From an uncultured Pelagibacteraceae bacterium (GTDB lineage: Bacteria; Pseudomonadota; Alphaproteobacteria; Pelagibacterales; Pelagibacteraceae), in the NCBI GenBank assembly GCA_902543405.1, contig CACBYC010000004.1, positions 1 to 64,000 on the forward strand: DNA of 64,000 nucleotides. The letters are read 5' to 3'. The first letter of the stretch is position 1, and each line of letters opens with the position of its first letter. Of this stretch, positions 17,448 through 26,435 are shown one piece after another. The translations under genes and the position numbers were made by a program. A model generated the notes under the pieces. It was not told where the DNA came from, did no database searches, and saw only the letters and a program-made list of their open reading frames with translations.

Positions 17448-18140
17448 TTGACTAAAATTTTTTGTGATATTGCAGATATTAATCTTATTAAGAGATTCAA
17501 CAAAAAAAAAATTGTAAAAGGTTTTACAACAAATCCTAGTTTAATGAGAAAGGCTGGGGCAAAAAATTATTCAAAATACTCAAAAGAAATAATTAAAATA
17601 ACTAATAAGCCAGTATCTTGTGAAGTTTTTGCGGATGATATAAAAAATATGATTTTGCAAGGCAATCAAATCAGCAAATGGGGTAAAAACGTTTATGTTA
17701 AAGTTCCGATTACAAATTCGGAAGGAAAGTTTATGGGAAAAGTTATAAAAACACTCAATGAAAGAAAGATTAAATTAAATATTACAGCAGTTTATAATTC
17801 AGAACAGACCAAACGAATTTTAAAAAAAATAAATAAAAAAACAGATGTTATAATCTCAATATTTGCCGGGAGAATGGCTGATTCGGGTAAAGATCCAATT
17901 CCTCAATTCAAAAAAAGTTTAAAATTGGCAAAAAAATTTAAAAATGTAAAAATACTATGGGCAAGTACAAGAGAGCCTTACAACTATCTACAAGCTAAAA
18001 ATTTAGGCTGCCAAATAATTACTGCACCGCCCTCAATTATAGAAAAAATAGAAAACTTTGGGAAGAGCTTTGAAAAACTTACTACTGATACAGTCAAGGG
18101 GTTTTTGATTGACACAAAAAAATCTAAATTTAATTTATAA
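17448..18140 (+). CDS. Transaldolase-like protein (TalC / fructose-6-phosphate aldolase family)
   Basis: A 230-residue class I aldolase barrel. FTTNPSLMRKAG is the family start motif (catalytic acidic residue in FCDIAD just before), and the Schiff-base lysine is in NVYVKVP. SIFAGRMADSGKDP matches the later signature. The size fits the short TalC/FSA subgroup and not the 310-residue transaldolases. The start is a TTG directly after the pntB stop; no ATG lies close enough upstream. Whether it acts as transaldolase or as fructose-6-phosphate aldolase is unclear. With transketolase nearby it would serve the non-oxidative pentose phosphate pathway. Confidence 0.8.
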   Translation: MTKIFCDIADINLIKRFNKKKIVKGFTTNPSLMRKAGAKNYSKYSKEIIKITNKPVSCEVFADDIKNMILQGNQISKWGKNVYVKVPITNSEGKFMGKVIKTLNERKIKLNITAVYNSEQTKRILKKINKKTDVIISIFAGRMADSGKDPIPQFKKSLKLAKKFKNVKILWASTREPYNYLQAKNLGCQIITAPPSIIEKIENFGKSFEKLTTDTVKGFLIDTKKSKFNL

Positions 18141-18143
18141 ATT

Positions 18144-18220
18144 TGGTTGCGGGGGACGGATTTGAACCGCCGACCTCAAGGTTATGAGCCTTGCGAGCTA
18201 CCAGGCTGCTCCACCCCGCG
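18144..18220 (-). tRNA. Initiator tRNA-fMet (CAU)
   Basis: A 77-nt cloverleaf on the minus strand with the CCA end encoded. The first base C opposes A at position 72, leaving the pair at the end of the acceptor stem open, which is the hallmark of bacterial initiators. The D-stem has A11-U24. The loop CUCAUAA carries the CAU anticodon. The anticodon stem is CAAGG/CCUUG, so only two of the usual three consecutive G-C pairs are present and the 29-41 pair is A-U. It lies 3 nt after the transaldolase-like gene on the opposite strand. Confidence 0.95.
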
Positions 18221-18224
18221 ATAA

Positions 18225-18440
18225 TTAAATTCTATTTTTAAGCTTATTAAGTTTTTTTACTCTTTTAATATTCTCTTGAAGTATTCTTTTTTTCTTCTCT
18301 GATGGTTTTTCGTAAGTATTTTTAAGTTTTATAATTTTAAAGAAACCATCTCTTTGCAGTTTTCTTTTTAAGACCCGCAAAGCTTGTTCAATATTATTAT
18401 CTTTTACTTCTATTTTAATAACTACCTCCAAAAAGCGCAT
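18225..18440 (-). CDS. rpsU: 30S ribosomal protein S21
   Basis: Small basic protein of the 30S platform, needed for initiation; VKDNNIEQALRVLKRKLQRDG is the S21 core, followed by a KKKRILQEN-type basic helix. The start is ambiguous. An ATG at 18440 gives 71 residues beginning MRFLEVV, but no ribosome binding site precedes it and a perfect GGAGGT sits inside that frame at 18429-18424. The GGAGGT would better serve a start at the ATT codon 18419-18417 (IKIEVKDNN, the usual S21 N-terminus), like the ATT start of infC. Confidence 0.9.
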   Translation of the reverse strand: MRFLEVVIKIEVKDNNIEQALRVLKRKLQRDGFFKIIKLKNTYEKPSEKKKRILQENIKRVKKLNKLKNRI

Positions 18441-18485
18441 TAGGTAGCACTTTATTTTTTATTTGTCCATTATATTTCATAATAT

Positions 18486-19055
18486 TTAATTAGATAATTT
18501 TTCTTTTTCTTTCTCATTTTTCTCTCTTTTGATTCTTTTGTCAGCTTTTTCTAGAGCAAGTATTAAATCTTTCTGAGTAAAAAGACCCATGGCAACCGGA
18601 TCTTTTGCATTTAAATTATTATAATTCCAATAACTTTTATTTCTAATCGCAGTTGCTGAATTTTTTGTAATACCTACTAACTTCGCAATTTGAGAGTCTT
18701 TTAAAGTTGAATGTTGTTTTATAAGCCATAGCGCAGAGTCAGGTTTATCTTGGCGTTTTGAAAGAGGAATATATTTTTTTGTTTTTTTGTCATTACTTTC
18801 TATTTTAATATCATTTTCTTTTAATATAAGTTGTCTAGTTGGATCTTCTGAGGAAAGTTTAATTTCCTCTTTTGTTAATTGACCAGCTATAATTGGATTA
18901 TATCCAACTATACCTTTGCCAACTTCACCATCTGCTATACCCTGTATTTCAACTTCATGTAACTTACAAAAATCTGCAATTTGTTTAAATGTTAATGAAG
19001 TATTTTCTACTAACCATACAGCAGTAGCCATTGGCATTAATGGTGCACTACTCAT
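18486..19055 (-). CDS. trcR: TrcR / DUF1013 cell-cycle transcriptional regulator
   Basis: A 189-residue alphaproteobacterial protein. The N-terminus [19 protein letters not shown] and KQIADFCKLHEVEIQGIADG are characteristic of the DUF1013 family, with two helix-turn-helix-like segments: about 22-45, and about 110-135 (DSQIAKLVGITKNSATAIR). The family is linked to transcription with RNA polymerase in cell-cycle control in Caulobacter-type bacteria. A lysine-rich linker joins the two halves. It overlaps the rpmE stop by 1 nt. Confidence 0.88.
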   Translation of the reverse strand: MSSAPLMPMATAVWLVENTSLTFKQIADFCKLHEVEIQGIADGEVGKGIVGYNPIIAGQLTKEEIKLSSEDPTRQLILKENDIKIESNDKKTKKYIPLSKRQDKPDSALWLIKQHSTLKDSQIAKLVGITKNSATAIRNKSYWNYNNLNAKDPVAMGLFTQKDLILALEKADKRIKREKNEKEKEKLSN

Positions 19056-19282
19056 TATTTATTTTCTGATCTAAAATTTTGGAATTTTTTATTAAATTTA
19101 CTTACTCTTCCTTTATCAAGGAGCTTTTGTTTACCTCCAGTCCATGCAGAATGAGATTTAGGGTCAATTTCAAGTTTTAAAATATCGCCTTCTGAGCCCC
19201 AAGTAGATTTTGTTTCAAACTGACTACCATCTGTCATCTCCACAGTAATTTTATGATAGTTGGGGTGTAAGTTTTTTTTCAT
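19055..19282 (-). CDS. rpmE: 50S ribosomal protein L31, cysteine-free type
   Basis: A 75-residue L31. [24 protein letters not shown] is the conserved start region (read as separate pieces HPNYH, TDGS and STWG), and [11 protein letters not shown] is the family signature. The zinc-binding cysteines of the C+ form are absent, as in L36 in this window. The gene is coupled to trcR by a 1-nt overlap. L31 bridges the ribosomal subunits at the central protuberance. Confidence 0.93.
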   Translation of the reverse strand: MKKNLHPNYHKITVEMTDGSQFETKSTWGSEGDILKLEIDPKSHSAWTGGKQKLLDKGRVSKFNKKFQNFRSENK

Positions 19283-19316
19283 AGCGGCTTTATAACAAAA
19301 AGTTAAGCAAAAACAA

Positions 19317-20063
19317 TTAAAAGTTAACTAATTTTTCCATCATTTTTGCATAAATAGTACTACTTGCAGCTCTTACATCGATACTATTATCATCATATTT
19401 GGTAATATCATTTGTAGTTCCTCCTGCTTCACTAACTATTAGTAATCCAGCGGCTATGTCCCATAAATTGATTTTGTTATGAAAAAAACCATCTAATCTT
19501 CCAGTTCCTACGTAGGCCAAGTCAAGAGCTGCACAACCTGAATTTCTCATATTTAAGCTTGGATAAATAATTTTTAATCCTTCCGGGTTAGATGAAAATA
19601 AACAGTCCTCGATATCTCTTTTATTAGAAACTCTCATTCTATGGTTATTGAAATAAGCTCCATTATTCTTTTCAGCAAAGAATATCTCATTTTTTATAGG
19701 ATCATATATCAAGGCAGATTTTATCTCATCATCTATTTTAAGTGCAATTGAAATTGCAAAGTGGGGTATTCCATGTAAAAAATTTGTTGTTCCATCAATT
19801 GGATCAATAACCCAAATTTTATCTTTATCATTATTATCAATTTTTCCACTTTCTTCGGTAAGGAATGAATAATTTTTTTTTGCTCTAGTCAATTCTTCAA
19901 CAAGAATTTCCTCAACTCTTTTGTCGGTTTTGGTAACAAAATCTCTTGGTCCTTTTTTTGCAACTTGTAAATTTTCAACTTCACCAAAATCTCTAATAAT
20001 TATTTTTGATGCTTTTTCACAGGCTTTAATCATAATATTTAAATTTGGTGAAATAGAGTTCAT
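19317..20063 (-). CDS. suhB: Inositol-1-monophosphatase family protein
   Basis: A 248-residue Mg-dependent phosphatase. The metal sites are visible: TEESG (Glu), DPIDGTTNF (Asp, Ile, Asp, Gly, Thr) and WDIAAG near the C-terminus. The size and motifs fit bacterial SuhB, which removes phosphate from inositol monophosphate and also acts as an rRNA antitermination factor in E. coli. It could equally serve other sugar phosphates. It is followed by rpmE and preceded by efp with a 3-nt gap. Confidence 0.9.
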   Translation of the reverse strand: MNSISPNLNIMIKACEKASKIIIRDFGEVENLQVAKKGPRDFVTKTDKRVEEILVEELTRAKKNYSFLTEESGKIDNNDKDKIWVIDPIDGTTNFLHGIPHFAISIALKIDDEIKSALIYDPIKNEIFFAEKNNGAYFNNHRMRVSNKRDIEDCLFSSNPEGLKIIYPSLNMRNSGCAALDLAYVGTGRLDGFFHNKINLWDIAAGLLIVSEAGGTTNDITKYDDNSIDVRAASSTIYAKMMEKLVNF

Positions 20064-20066
20064 TTA

Positions 20067-20627
20067 TTAAATTTTTTTTACGTATTCAAGTGTTCTTGTA
20101 TCTAAAATTATTTCATCATTGGCTTCTACAAATGGAGGCACTTGTATCTTTAATCCATTATTTAAAATTGCAGGCTTGTAAGATGAAGAAACTGTTTGAC
20201 CTTTTAAAGCTACATCCGTAGAAGAAATTTTACAATTAATTTGATTTGGAAACATAATTGATATTGGATTTTCATTATAAAAACTTACTGTTACCTCAAG
20301 ATTTTCAATTAATAATTTGCCTTTTTCTCCAACAATTTCTTTTTTAATTTCTGTTTGTTCAAACGTTTTAGGATCCATAAAAAAATAATTATTTTCGTCT
20401 GAATAAAGATAATTAAAATTTATATCCTCTAAAGATGCTTTTTCCACTGATTCACTTGATCTAAATCTTTCATTCAGCTTAGTATTCCTACCAATGCTTT
20501 TCATTTCCACTTGTGCAAATGCGCCACCTTTTCCAGGTTTAACATGTTGGGTTTTAAGAACTTGCCATAAATCATTTTTATGTTCTATTAACATGCCAAC
20601 TCTAATTTCTCCTGCATTAATTTTCAT
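20067..20627 (-). CDS. efp: Elongation factor P
   Basis: A 186-residue, three-domain factor that rescues ribosomes stalled at proline stretches. The N-terminal KOW-like domain has HVKPGKGGAFAQV with the tip lysine (K33) that is modified in many bacteria. The C-terminal OB domain ends in VPPFVEANDEIILDTRTLEY, the standard family ending. No EpmA or EpmB gene is in the window, so whether the lysine is modified cannot be said. It overlaps the thiE stop by 4 nt. Confidence 0.95.
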   Translation of the reverse strand: MKINAGEIRVGMLIEHKNDLWQVLKTQHVKPGKGGAFAQVEMKSIGRNTKLNERFRSSESVEKASLEDINFNYLYSDENNYFFMDPKTFEQTEIKKEIVGEKGKLLIENLEVTVSFYNENPISIMFPNQINCKISSTDVALKGQTVSSSYKPAILNNGLKIQVPPFVEANDEIILDTRTLEYVKKI

Positions 20628-21238
20628 TTTAATAACTTCGCGGCTCTTATTGGTTTATATTTTTTATTATTCCAAATGTAGCCTGAGATAGCTAAAAAAT
20701 TAACTTTATTCAATAACAGTTTCTTATAATTAAGTGAGTTGATCCCACCTATTGCAACTATAGGAATATTGGTCATTTTTTTTACTTCCTTCAAAACCTT
20801 AGTAGTAGCACGATATTTTGTTTTCTTAGTTTTTGATGAATAAAATGCACCAAAAGCCAAATAGCTTGGCCTTGATTTGATAGCAATTTTTGCAAGTTTA
20901 ATTGAGTTATGACAAGTAATGCCTATAATTTTATTTTTAATAACTTTACGGGCCTCATCTATACTCATGTCATTTTGCCCTAAATGACAACCATCTGCAT
21001 TTAGTTTTTTAGCCAACCAAGGGTCATCATTTACTATAAATTTTACTTTTTTAGCTCCGCATAATTTTTTAATTTTTTTTCCAATTAAAATTTTCTGTTT
21101 AGTTGAGTATTTTTTAAGCCTTAATTGAAAAAAACTCACTATATTTGTATTTAATACTAATTCAAGATCTTTGTAGAAACCTTTAGTGATTTTATTTGGA
21201 GATAAAAGATAAATAAATTTTTTTTTATTTATTTTCAA
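20624..21238 (-). CDS. thiE: Thiamine-phosphate synthase
   Basis: A 204-residue TIM-barrel enzyme that joins hydroxymethylpyrimidine pyrophosphate and the thiazole phosphate to thiamine phosphate. Key motifs are QLRLK (pyrophosphate site), VNDDPWLA, DGCHLGQNDM and GITCHN, and IPIVAIGGIN near the end. SAR11 bacteria are known to lack de novo pyrimidine synthesis for thiamine while keeping later steps, which fits a lone thiE here. The sequence is lysine-rich and divergent. It overlaps efp by 4 nt and the aldolase gene by 14 nt. Confidence 0.88.
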   Translation of the reverse strand: MKINKKKFIYLLSPNKITKGFYKDLELVLNTNIVSFFQLRLKKYSTKQKILIGKKIKKLCGAKKVKFIVNDDPWLAKKLNADGCHLGQNDMSIDEARKVIKNKIIGITCHNSIKLAKIAIKSRPSYLAFGAFYSSKTKKTKYRATTKVLKEVKKMTNIPIVAIGGINSLNYKKLLLNKVNFLAISGYIWNNKKYKPIRAAKLLK

Positions 21239-22235
21239 GTTCGTTTGACCATTTCCCTTTAGCAGCTAGAGAGCACATTTTAACTCTATGATTAAAAATA
21301 ATTTGTGTTTTTTTAATATCCTTATTATTTTTTGACCATGTCTTAAGAGCACTTTGTTGCAAAGCCCTTCCATAAGAGTAAGTCATTATGAAATTGGTAG
21401 TATTATTTTTATTAATTAAATTTAAATTTTCTGTTGCCTCTATTTCTGATTGACCTCCAGATAAAAAAGCAATTCCAGGCACTTCACTGGGAACTGAATT
21501 TTGAAGACATTGAATTGTTTTTCGGGAAACTTCTTCACCAGAGATTTTATATTCTGAGCTACTTCCATCTAATATCATATTTGGTTTTAAAATAATTCCT
21601 GAAAGATCAACCTTATGCAAAATTAATTCATCAAAACATTTTTTAATAACTTCAGATGTTTTTTTTAAACAATGGTCAGCAGTATGATCACCATCCATTA
21701 ATACCTCTGGCTCTACAATTGGAACCATATTATTTTCTTGAACTAAGGCAGAGTATCTCGCAAGAGCATGAGCATTACTATGGATTGCTAGCTTACTTGG
21801 GTATTTATCACTTATACAATAAACTCCTCTCCATTTTGTAAATCGTGCGCCAAGCTTATAGTATTTTTTTAATCTTTCTCTAAGTCCATCTAAACCCTCA
21901 GTTATTTTTTCTTCAGAAGAGTTTGCCAAATTTTTTGCACCTGTGTCAACTTTAATTCCAGGAAGTGCTCCAGAAGAGAAAATTACATCTGGGATCGATT
22001 TTCCAAAATTCGTTGTTTGTTTTATTGTTTCATCATAAAGAATTACACCACCAATGCATTCTTTCATACTTTCAGATGATAAAATTGTTTCTCTAAATAA
22101 AAGTCTATTTTCTGGTGTTGATGGCACATTTACTGCCTCAAGTCTTTTCGTCATAGTTTCATTGCTTTCATCTGCTGCAAGAATGCCTTTTCCGTTAGAA
22201 ATTATTTTAAGAGCTATTTTATTAAGTTCTGACAT
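21225..22235 (-). CDS. Fructose-bisphosphate aldolase class I
   Basis: A 336-residue eukaryote-like class I aldolase that splits fructose 1,6-bisphosphate into two triose phosphates, or makes it in gluconeogenesis. Visible are GKGILAADES at the N-terminus, GARFTKWRGVY, the Schiff-base K217 in GIILKPNMILDG, and AFLSGGQSE. It is metal-independent, unlike the class II enzyme usual in bacteria. It belongs to a minus-strand block with pgk, gap and tkt, and overlaps thiE by 14 nt. Confidence 0.95.
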   Translation of the reverse strand: MSELNKIALKIISNGKGILAADESNETMTKRLEAVNVPSTPENRLLFRETILSSESMKECIGGVILYDETIKQTTNFGKSIPDVIFSSGALPGIKVDTGAKNLANSSEEKITEGLDGLRERLKKYYKLGARFTKWRGVYCISDKYPSKLAIHSNAHALARYSALVQENNMVPIVEPEVLMDGDHTADHCLKKTSEVIKKCFDELILHKVDLSGIILKPNMILDGSSSEYKISGEEVSRKTIQCLQNSVPSEVPGIAFLSGGQSEIEATENLNLINKNNTTNFIMTYSYGRALQQSALKTWSKNNKDIKKTQIIFNHRVKMCSLAAKGKWSNELENK

Positions 22236-22236
22236 A

Positions 22237-23415
22237 TCAATTTAAAGCGGTTATACCAGGTAGCTTCTTTCCTTCAAGATATTCTAAAAAAGCTCCACCT
22301 GCGGTTGAAACAAAATTAAAATTACCAACAACATTCAAGTTATTTAATAATGATACAGTATCTCCACCACCCACAACTGAAAAAATTTTGTTTGATTTAT
22401 TATTTTTAATTATTTTATTTGCTATTTTAATACTTCCGTTTGCAAAATTTGGATTTTCAAAATACCCAGCTGGTCCATTCCATAATATTGTTTTGGTATT
22501 ATCTATTATATTAATTATTTTATTAATTGTTTTTGGCCCAATATCTAAAATCATTTCGTCAGGTAAGATTTCATTTAGTTCTTTTTTTTTAGATGAACCA
22601 CTTAAATTTTTAGATACAAGCACGTCTTCAGGATAAATTATTTTACATTTTTTTTTTTTTGAAAGTGAGATAATTTCTTCAATTATCTGATTACAATTTT
22701 GTTCTTTTATAGATTTTCCAATATTATTTCCAAAATATTCAATAAAATTATTAGCCATACCTCCAACAATTATAATATTATCAAATTTTGGTATTAGATT
22801 TTTGATAACATTTATTTTAGTCGAAATTTTAGATCCTCCAATTATACATGTTATGGGTTTTGTTATTTCAGCAGTTATTTTATTTAGGGCAGCTACTTCT
22901 AAATCGAGTTGTAGTCCAGAAAAAGAAGGTATATATCTAGAAATTTGATGTATTGACGCATGTGCTCGATGAGAACAGGAAAAAGCATCATTCACGTAAA
23001 TATCACCTAAACTTGCTAAGTGTTTTGCAAATTTATTATCATTTTTCTCTTCCTCAGCATAAAATCTAATATTTTCTAAAATTAAAATTTCTTCATCAAA
23101 TTTTTCAAAGAAATCTTTATTTTTTATTTCATAGATGTTTTCTGTGATTAACCTTACACTTGTGTTTAATTTCCTTTTTAAATTCTCACTAATTGGTTTT
23201 AAAGATAGCTCTTTTACTATTTTGCCTTTTGGTCTTCCCACATGTGATAATATTATTATCTTAGATTTTTGTTGTATTAAAAAATTTAAAGTAGGTAGAA
23301 TTTTATCAATTCTTGTTGTGTCACCTATATTTCCATTTTCCAGAGGAACATTTAAGTCTAATCTTAATAATATTTTCTTATTACAAAGATTTTTTTCGTT
23401 AAAAATACTTCTCAT
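22237..23415 (-). CDS. pgk: Phosphoglycerate kinase
   Basis: A 392-residue two-domain kinase that interconverts 1,3-bisphosphoglycerate and 3-phosphoglycerate with ATP. RLDLNVPLENG is the substrate-binding start, HVGRPKG and FSCSHRAHAS lie in the N-domain, and GGSKISTK, LWNGPAGYFE and VVGGGDTVSLL mark the nucleotide domain. Its length is normal. It shares one base with the gap stop codon (TAATG), so the two are coupled. Confidence 0.96.
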   Translation of the reverse strand: MRSIFNEKNLCNKKILLRLDLNVPLENGNIGDTTRIDKILPTLNFLIQQKSKIIILSHVGRPKGKIVKELSLKPISENLKRKLNTSVRLITENIYEIKNKDFFEKFDEEILILENIRFYAEEEKNDNKFAKHLASLGDIYVNDAFSCSHRAHASIHQISRYIPSFSGLQLDLEVAALNKITAEITKPITCIIGGSKISTKINVIKNLIPKFDNIIIVGGMANNFIEYFGNNIGKSIKEQNCNQIIEEIISLSKKKKCKIIYPEDVLVSKNLSGSSKKKELNEILPDEMILDIGPKTINKIINIIDNTKTILWNGPAGYFENPNFANGSIKIANKIIKNNKSNKIFSVVGGGDTVSLLNNLNVVGNFNFVSTAGGAFLEYLEGKKLPGITALN

Positions 23416-24422
23416 TAAGAGATTTTATGCAAACTCTCAGCTATATCGCACATTCTATTCGAAAAACCCCATTCATTATCATACCAAGCAGAGATTTTAC
23501 CCATGTTAGCTCCAACTACATTTGTTAAAGAGGCATCTACAATTGCAGATGCAGAATGATGATTAAAATCAATAGAAACAAGCTTCTGATGAGAAACCTC
23601 TAAAATTTTATTTAATTCATTTTTAGAAGCAGTTTCAAATACATCATTAATTTTTTTTATATCAATTTTTTTTTTGGTACAGAATACTAACTCTATTAGC
23701 GACACATTTGGCGTTGGGACTCTCATTGCAACACCTTCTAGTTTCCCTTTTAGGCTTGGAACTATTTCACCTATTGCCTTTGATGCGCCAGTTGAAGTTG
23801 GTACTATTGATAAACTTGCAGCCCTAGCTCTTCTTGGATCTTTATGAGAATTATCTAAAATTCTTTGATCACTGGTAAATGCATGAATAGTAGTCATAAA
23901 ACCTTTTTCAATTTCAAAATTATCATTAAGCACTTTTACAATTGGGGCTAAACAATTAGTTGTACATGATGCAGCAGATATAACTTTATCATTTTTTGAT
24001 AAAATATTTTCATTTACACCAAATACTATTGTTTTGTCAGCATTTTTGCATGGAGCAGATACTATTACTTTTTTTGCCCCATTTTTGATATGCGCAAGGA
24101 GTTTTTCTTTTGAATTGAATTTACCAGTGCACTCGAAAACATAATCAATATCATATTTTTGCCAATCAATATTTTCGATTTTAGACTGTTGAGAAAATGA
24201 AATTTTATTTTTATTAATTATTAACTCGTTTTCATAAAATTTTAATTCTGCATTAAATTTTCCATGTATAGAATCATATTTTAATAATTTACAAGTGATT
24301 TCTGCATTTGATCTGTTGTTAATATGGCTAATTTTTAAATTTTTATTTTGACTCTCGATAATGGATCTCACTATCATACGACCAATTCTACCCATCCCAT
24401 TAATTCCAATTTTAATAGTCAT
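23415..24422 (-). CDS. gap: Glyceraldehyde-3-phosphate dehydrogenase
   Basis: A 335-residue enzyme with NGMGRIGR (8-15) as the cofactor loop and catalytic C153 in ASCTTNCLAP. STGASKAIG and WYDNEWGFSNRM complete the signature. After the second strand the usual Asp that selects NAD is replaced: the sequence reads HINNRSN (N35, N36) where NAD-type enzymes have an IND, which may relax or switch cofactor use towards NADP. It is 1-nt coupled to pgk and 2 nt after tkt. Confidence 0.95.
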   Translation of the reverse strand: MTIKIGINGMGRIGRMIVRSIIESQNKNLKISHINNRSNAEITCKLLKYDSIHGKFNAELKFYENELIINKNKISFSQQSKIENIDWQKYDIDYVFECTGKFNSKEKLLAHIKNGAKKVIVSAPCKNADKTIVFGVNENILSKNDKVISAASCTTNCLAPIVKVLNDNFEIEKGFMTTIHAFTSDQRILDNSHKDPRRARAASLSIVPTSTGASKAIGEIVPSLKGKLEGVAMRVPTPNVSLIELVFCTKKKIDIKKINDVFETASKNELNKILEVSHQKLVSIDFNHHSASAIVDASLTNVVGANMGKISAWYDNEWGFSNRMCDIAESLHKIS

Positions 24423-24424
24423 TT

Positions 24425-26383
24425 TTAGTTATTTGAAAATTTTTTTAATTTATTTGCAATATTTAAAGATGTTAATCCAAAATATTTATAAATATCTTTA
24501 TATGGGGCACTTTTACCAAATACATCAATTCCAAATGTCATTCCAGAATCACCCACATATTTTTTCCAACAGGCGCTAGATCCTGCTTCAATTGATATTT
24601 TTAATTTAGTTTCATTCAAAATTTTATCTCTATATCTCTTTGATTGTAAGTCAAAAAGTTCCATACACGGTACTGATATAACTTTTGAATATATCTTATC
24701 TTTGGCTAATTTGTGGCTTGTATCAACAGCTAGGTTTACCTCAGACCCACTAGCTAAAATTGTTAATTTAATTTTTTTGCTTGTTCTTAAAACTTCATAT
24801 GCTCCTAATGAACATTTGTTAGTTGTTGAGTATTTATTTCTAATGGGATTTAGGTTTTGTCTAGTTAAAGATAGAATGCTTGGTGTTTTAGAGCTATTTA
24901 AAGCATGCTCCCAACATTCAATGGTTTCCAATCTATCTGCAGGTCTAAAAACATTAAGGTTGGGAATTGACCTTAATCCAGATAGTTGTTCGATAGGCTG
25001 ATGTGTTGGCCCATCCTCCCCAAGTCCAATTGAGTCATGAGTCATTACGTAAATAATTTGTTGTTTCATCATTGCCGCTAATCTAATTGATGGTTTACAA
25101 TAATCTGAAAAGATTAAAAAAGTTCCCCCATAAGGTATAAATTTACTATGCAAAGCCAGTCCATTCATTATTCCACACATTGCATGTTCTCTTACTCCAT
25201 AATGAATGTAATTTCCGTTAAAATTTCCTGGTTTAATTATTTCATGGTAATTTGTTTTAGTATTATTTGATCCAGCAAGATCAGCAGATCCACCGATAAG
25301 TGTACAACTGTTTTTAACAATAGAGCCAATAATTGACTCAGAGGATTTCCTAGATGCAATACTATTATTGTTTTTTACTGCTATTTTTTTCTCATTTATT
25401 ATAGGATTTATAAAATCATTTTTAAAAAATTTATTTATTTTACTTTTTTTCATCTTATAAATTTTATTCCATTTATATTCAGTTTTTTCTCCCTTTTTTC
25501 CAATCCCTCTCCAAGCAGCCAATATATTTTCGGGAATTTCAAATGGTTTATAATTCCATCCTAACTTTTTCCTAACCAATGCAATCTCCCCGGTACCTAG
25601 CGGACTTCCATGTGAAGAAGCTTTTCCAGATTTATTAGGTGATCCATAACCAATTTTAGTCTTGCAAGAAATAACAGTTGGCTTTTTAGCATTTTGAACT
25701 TTTTTGAGAGCTTTAAAAATTTCATTTTCTTTATGACCATTAATTTCTATGTAATCCCAACCATAACTTTCAAATCTTTTTCTAAAATTATCTGAGACTG
25801 CTAGAGTTGTCGGGCCATCGATAGATATAGAATTATTATCAAATAACATAATTAAATTTTTGAGCTTTAGATGTCCAGCTAAGCTCATAGCTTCGTGGCT
25901 TATACCCTCCATTAGACAGCCATCTCCTGCAATTACATAAGTTTTATGATTTATAATATCATTACCAATTTTCTTTTTTAAAATTTCTTCTGCTAATGCA
26001 AAACCAACTGCATTAGAAATTCCCTGCCCCAAAGGACCAGTTGTAGTTTCAATGCCAGAGTTTTGAATATATTCAGGGTGACCCGCGCAAATAGAATTAA
26101 TTTGTCTAAAATTCTTTATATCATCTAGTTTAATGCTCTTGTAACCTGTTAAATAAAGCAAAGAGTATAGCAACATAGATCCGTGACCAGCAGATAAAAC
26201 GAATCTGTCTCTATTAATCCAACTAGGATTTTTCGGATTAAATTTTAGAAAATATCTGAAAAGTATTGTAGATACATCAGCCATACCCATTGGCATACCT
26301 GGATGCCCAGAATTAGCTTTTTGCACGGCATCCATCGAGAGAGCACGTATAGAGTTAGATAAGATTTTATTTAATTTTTTCAA
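24425..26383 (-). CDS. tkt: Transketolase
   Basis: A 652-residue thiamine-diphosphate enzyme of the pentose phosphate pathway. SMDAVQKANSGHPGMPMG opens the protein, AGHGSMLLYSLLYLTGY follows, and GDGCLMEGISHEA with NNSISIDG is the ThDP/metal motif. The pyrimidine domain has GVREHAM and EDGPTHQP. It is first in the tkt-gap-pgk-aldolase operon and diverges from the zapA operon across about 50 bp that must hold both promoters. Confidence 0.96.
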   Translation of the reverse strand: MKKLNKILSNSIRALSMDAVQKANSGHPGMPMGMADVSTILFRYFLKFNPKNPSWINRDRFVLSAGHGSMLLYSLLYLTGYKSIKLDDIKNFRQINSICAGHPEYIQNSGIETTTGPLGQGISNAVGFALAEEILKKKIGNDIINHKTYVIAGDGCLMEGISHEAMSLAGHLKLKNLIMLFDNNSISIDGPTTLAVSDNFRKRFESYGWDYIEINGHKENEIFKALKKVQNAKKPTVISCKTKIGYGSPNKSGKASSHGSPLGTGEIALVRKKLGWNYKPFEIPENILAAWRGIGKKGEKTEYKWNKIYKMKKSKINKFFKNDFINPIINEKKIAVKNNNSIASRKSSESIIGSIVKNSCTLIGGSADLAGSNNTKTNYHEIIKPGNFNGNYIHYGVREHAMCGIMNGLALHSKFIPYGGTFLIFSDYCKPSIRLAAMMKQQIIYVMTHDSIGLGEDGPTHQPIEQLSGLRSIPNLNVFRPADRLETIECWEHALNSSKTPSILSLTRQNLNPIRNKYSTTNKCSLGAYEVLRTSKKIKLTILASGSEVNLAVDTSHKLAKDKIYSKVISVPCMELFDLQSKRYRDKILNETKLKISIEAGSSACWKKYVGDSGMTFGIDVFGKSAPYKDIYKYFGLTSLNIANKLKKFSNN

Positions 26384-26435
26384 AATTTATCCTTTGTAGA
26401 CTTAGGTGAATCAATTTATTAATATAGATATATAT

